Source: Ardenticatenaceae bacterium
GTDB lineage: Bacteria > Chloroflexota > Anaerolineae > Promineifilales > Promineifilaceae
Direction: 5' to 3'
Length of the DNA: 30,997 nt
Assembly (NCBI GenBank): GCA_020634415.1
Contig: JACKBT010000051.1
Coordinates: 1 to 30,997, forward strand
Positions 30,705 through 30,997 of the stretch are shown here, in pieces (within the stretch, counting starts at the first letter, position 1; the number at the start of each line of letters is the position of its first letter). Both the position numbers and the translations under genes were made by a program. Under the pieces are notes generated by a model. It saw only the letters and a list, made by a program, of their open reading frames with translations, had not been told where the DNA came from and made no database searches.

Positions 30705-30997
30705 AATTCACCCTGGTTGGATTATATGCCCCTCAAAACATCAGGCAACAGAAAGCCAAGGGTGCGACAGGATTTGGTGTAAGGCTAGACTGGAGCAGTT
30801 TTCAAAACTGCTCCAGTCTTTCGAGTCCATACACAAAAAATAAGCGCACCCGAAAGCCAAATGCGGTTGACAGCAGCCAGAAGCCTTTGTTATGATACGC
30901 AGCCATCAGCCTCAACTGGTTGATGGGATAACTTAAAAGTTAAAAAGCGATGATGGGGACAGGTTGTGAGACCTGTTGATGTGCAGAGAGTGGCGCA
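30705..30997. other. Intergenic end of window with several inverted repeats
   Basis: 293 bp upstream of the leftward ClC gene and running off the window. It contains the palindrome at 30787-30819, the stem CCATCAGCC/GGTTGATGG at 30903-30926, TAACTT/AAGTTA at 30929-30942 and ACAGGT/ACCTGT at 30959-30976. I cannot support a gene start in the last bases. Confidence 0.5.
30787..30819. repeat. Long palindrome, 16-bp perfect arms
   Basis: Arms AGACTGGAGCAGTTTT and AAAACTGCTCCAGTCT around one C. The layout (G-rich outer part, TTTTCAAAA centre) is that of the GCGATTTTCAAAATCGC elements at 2225-2245, with a longer and different stem, so it may be a diverged member of the same family. Confidence 0.7.

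Larger units (their letters stand above)
1..30997. repeat. Highly iterated palindrome AACGGCCGTT across the window
   Basis: By eye I find more than 70 copies of the CGGCCG core, most extended to ACGGCCGT or AACGGCCGTT. They lie mostly inside genes and in different reading frames. A 57% GC random sequence of this length would give roughly 17 copies of the hexamer and far fewer of the 8-10-mer. Examples: 246, 2690, 4403, 9821, 14250, 22025, 24421, 26600, 29530. None are seen in 7,020-7,950, 17,230-22,020 or 25,700-26,600. Confidence 0.85.

Noticed and set aside
30951..30997. Start of a further gene at the right edge
   Set aside because: ATG and GTG triplets occur, but one frame stops within nine codons and the others are too short to judge.

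Overview
The window looks like chromosomal DNA of a Chloroflexota bacterium, probably of the Anaerolineae/Ardenticatenia type. The grounds are secreted proteins ending in a YLP[LF]I-type tail, a long BTAD/NB-ARC/TPR regulator, a bacterial Elp3, an F420-type LLM oxidoreductase, and a very dense iterated palindrome AACGGCCGTT, with more than 70 CGGCCG cores counted by eye. The taxon is an inference from protein style, not a search result. No phage, transposase, rRNA or CRISPR array is visible.

Layout. 1-5.4 kb: a secreted beta-helix protein (-) and a large SARP/AfsR-like regulator (+). 5.4-8.8 kb: a leftward series of LLM oxidoreductase, RHH-like small protein, an internally deleted HNH nuclease pseudogene, and Elp3. 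9.0-11.7 kb: a small membrane protein, tRNA-Glu(TTC) with its own promoter and terminator, an EamA transporter and a double-GNAT acetyltransferase. 11.7-14.3 kb: a secreted beta-propeller/c-type heme protein (-). 14.7-17.2 kb: a MoxR ATPase and a CoxE-like VWA protein. 17.3-21.9 kb: an AT-rich two-gene operon encoding an effector-associated-domain membrane protein with TPRs and a lipoprotein with TPRs and a C-terminal FGE-sulfatase fold. 21.9-23.6 kb: tyrS behind what looks like a tyrosine-codon attenuator. 23.7-26.6 kb: a FAD oxidoreductase, a small membrane protein, and an RHH/DUF5678 plus retropepsin-like pair. 26.6-30.7 kb: a DNA methyltransferase and a ClC channel with CBS and TrkA-C domains.

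Three things stand out. (1) Upstream of tyrS there is a consensus-like promoter whose predicted start falls on an ATG. The 27-codon frame that follows has Tyr codons at positions 8, 9, 10, 12 and 27, and then an intrinsic terminator that a 7-bp alternative pairing would break. This is the layout of a leader-peptide attenuator for tyrosyl-tRNA synthetase. (2) The EAD/FGE operon is free of the AACGGCCGTT palindrome for 4.8 kb and has a perfect -35/-10 promoter under a 12-bp palindrome. It is a candidate undescribed two-component sensing or conflict module at the cell surface. (3) At least six hairpins built from short tandem units (7, 8 or 10 bp) on one arm and their reverse complements on the other lie between genes and, in two cases, in frame inside genes. 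Units differ between most loci but the architecture is the same.

The AACGGCCGTT palindrome is spread over most genes but missing from 7.02-7.95 kb (HNH/RHH remnant), 17.23-22.02 kb (EAD/FGE operon) and 25.70-26.60 kb (RHH/retropepsin pair). All three look like imported cassettes, so the palindrome appears to act as a marker of resident DNA.
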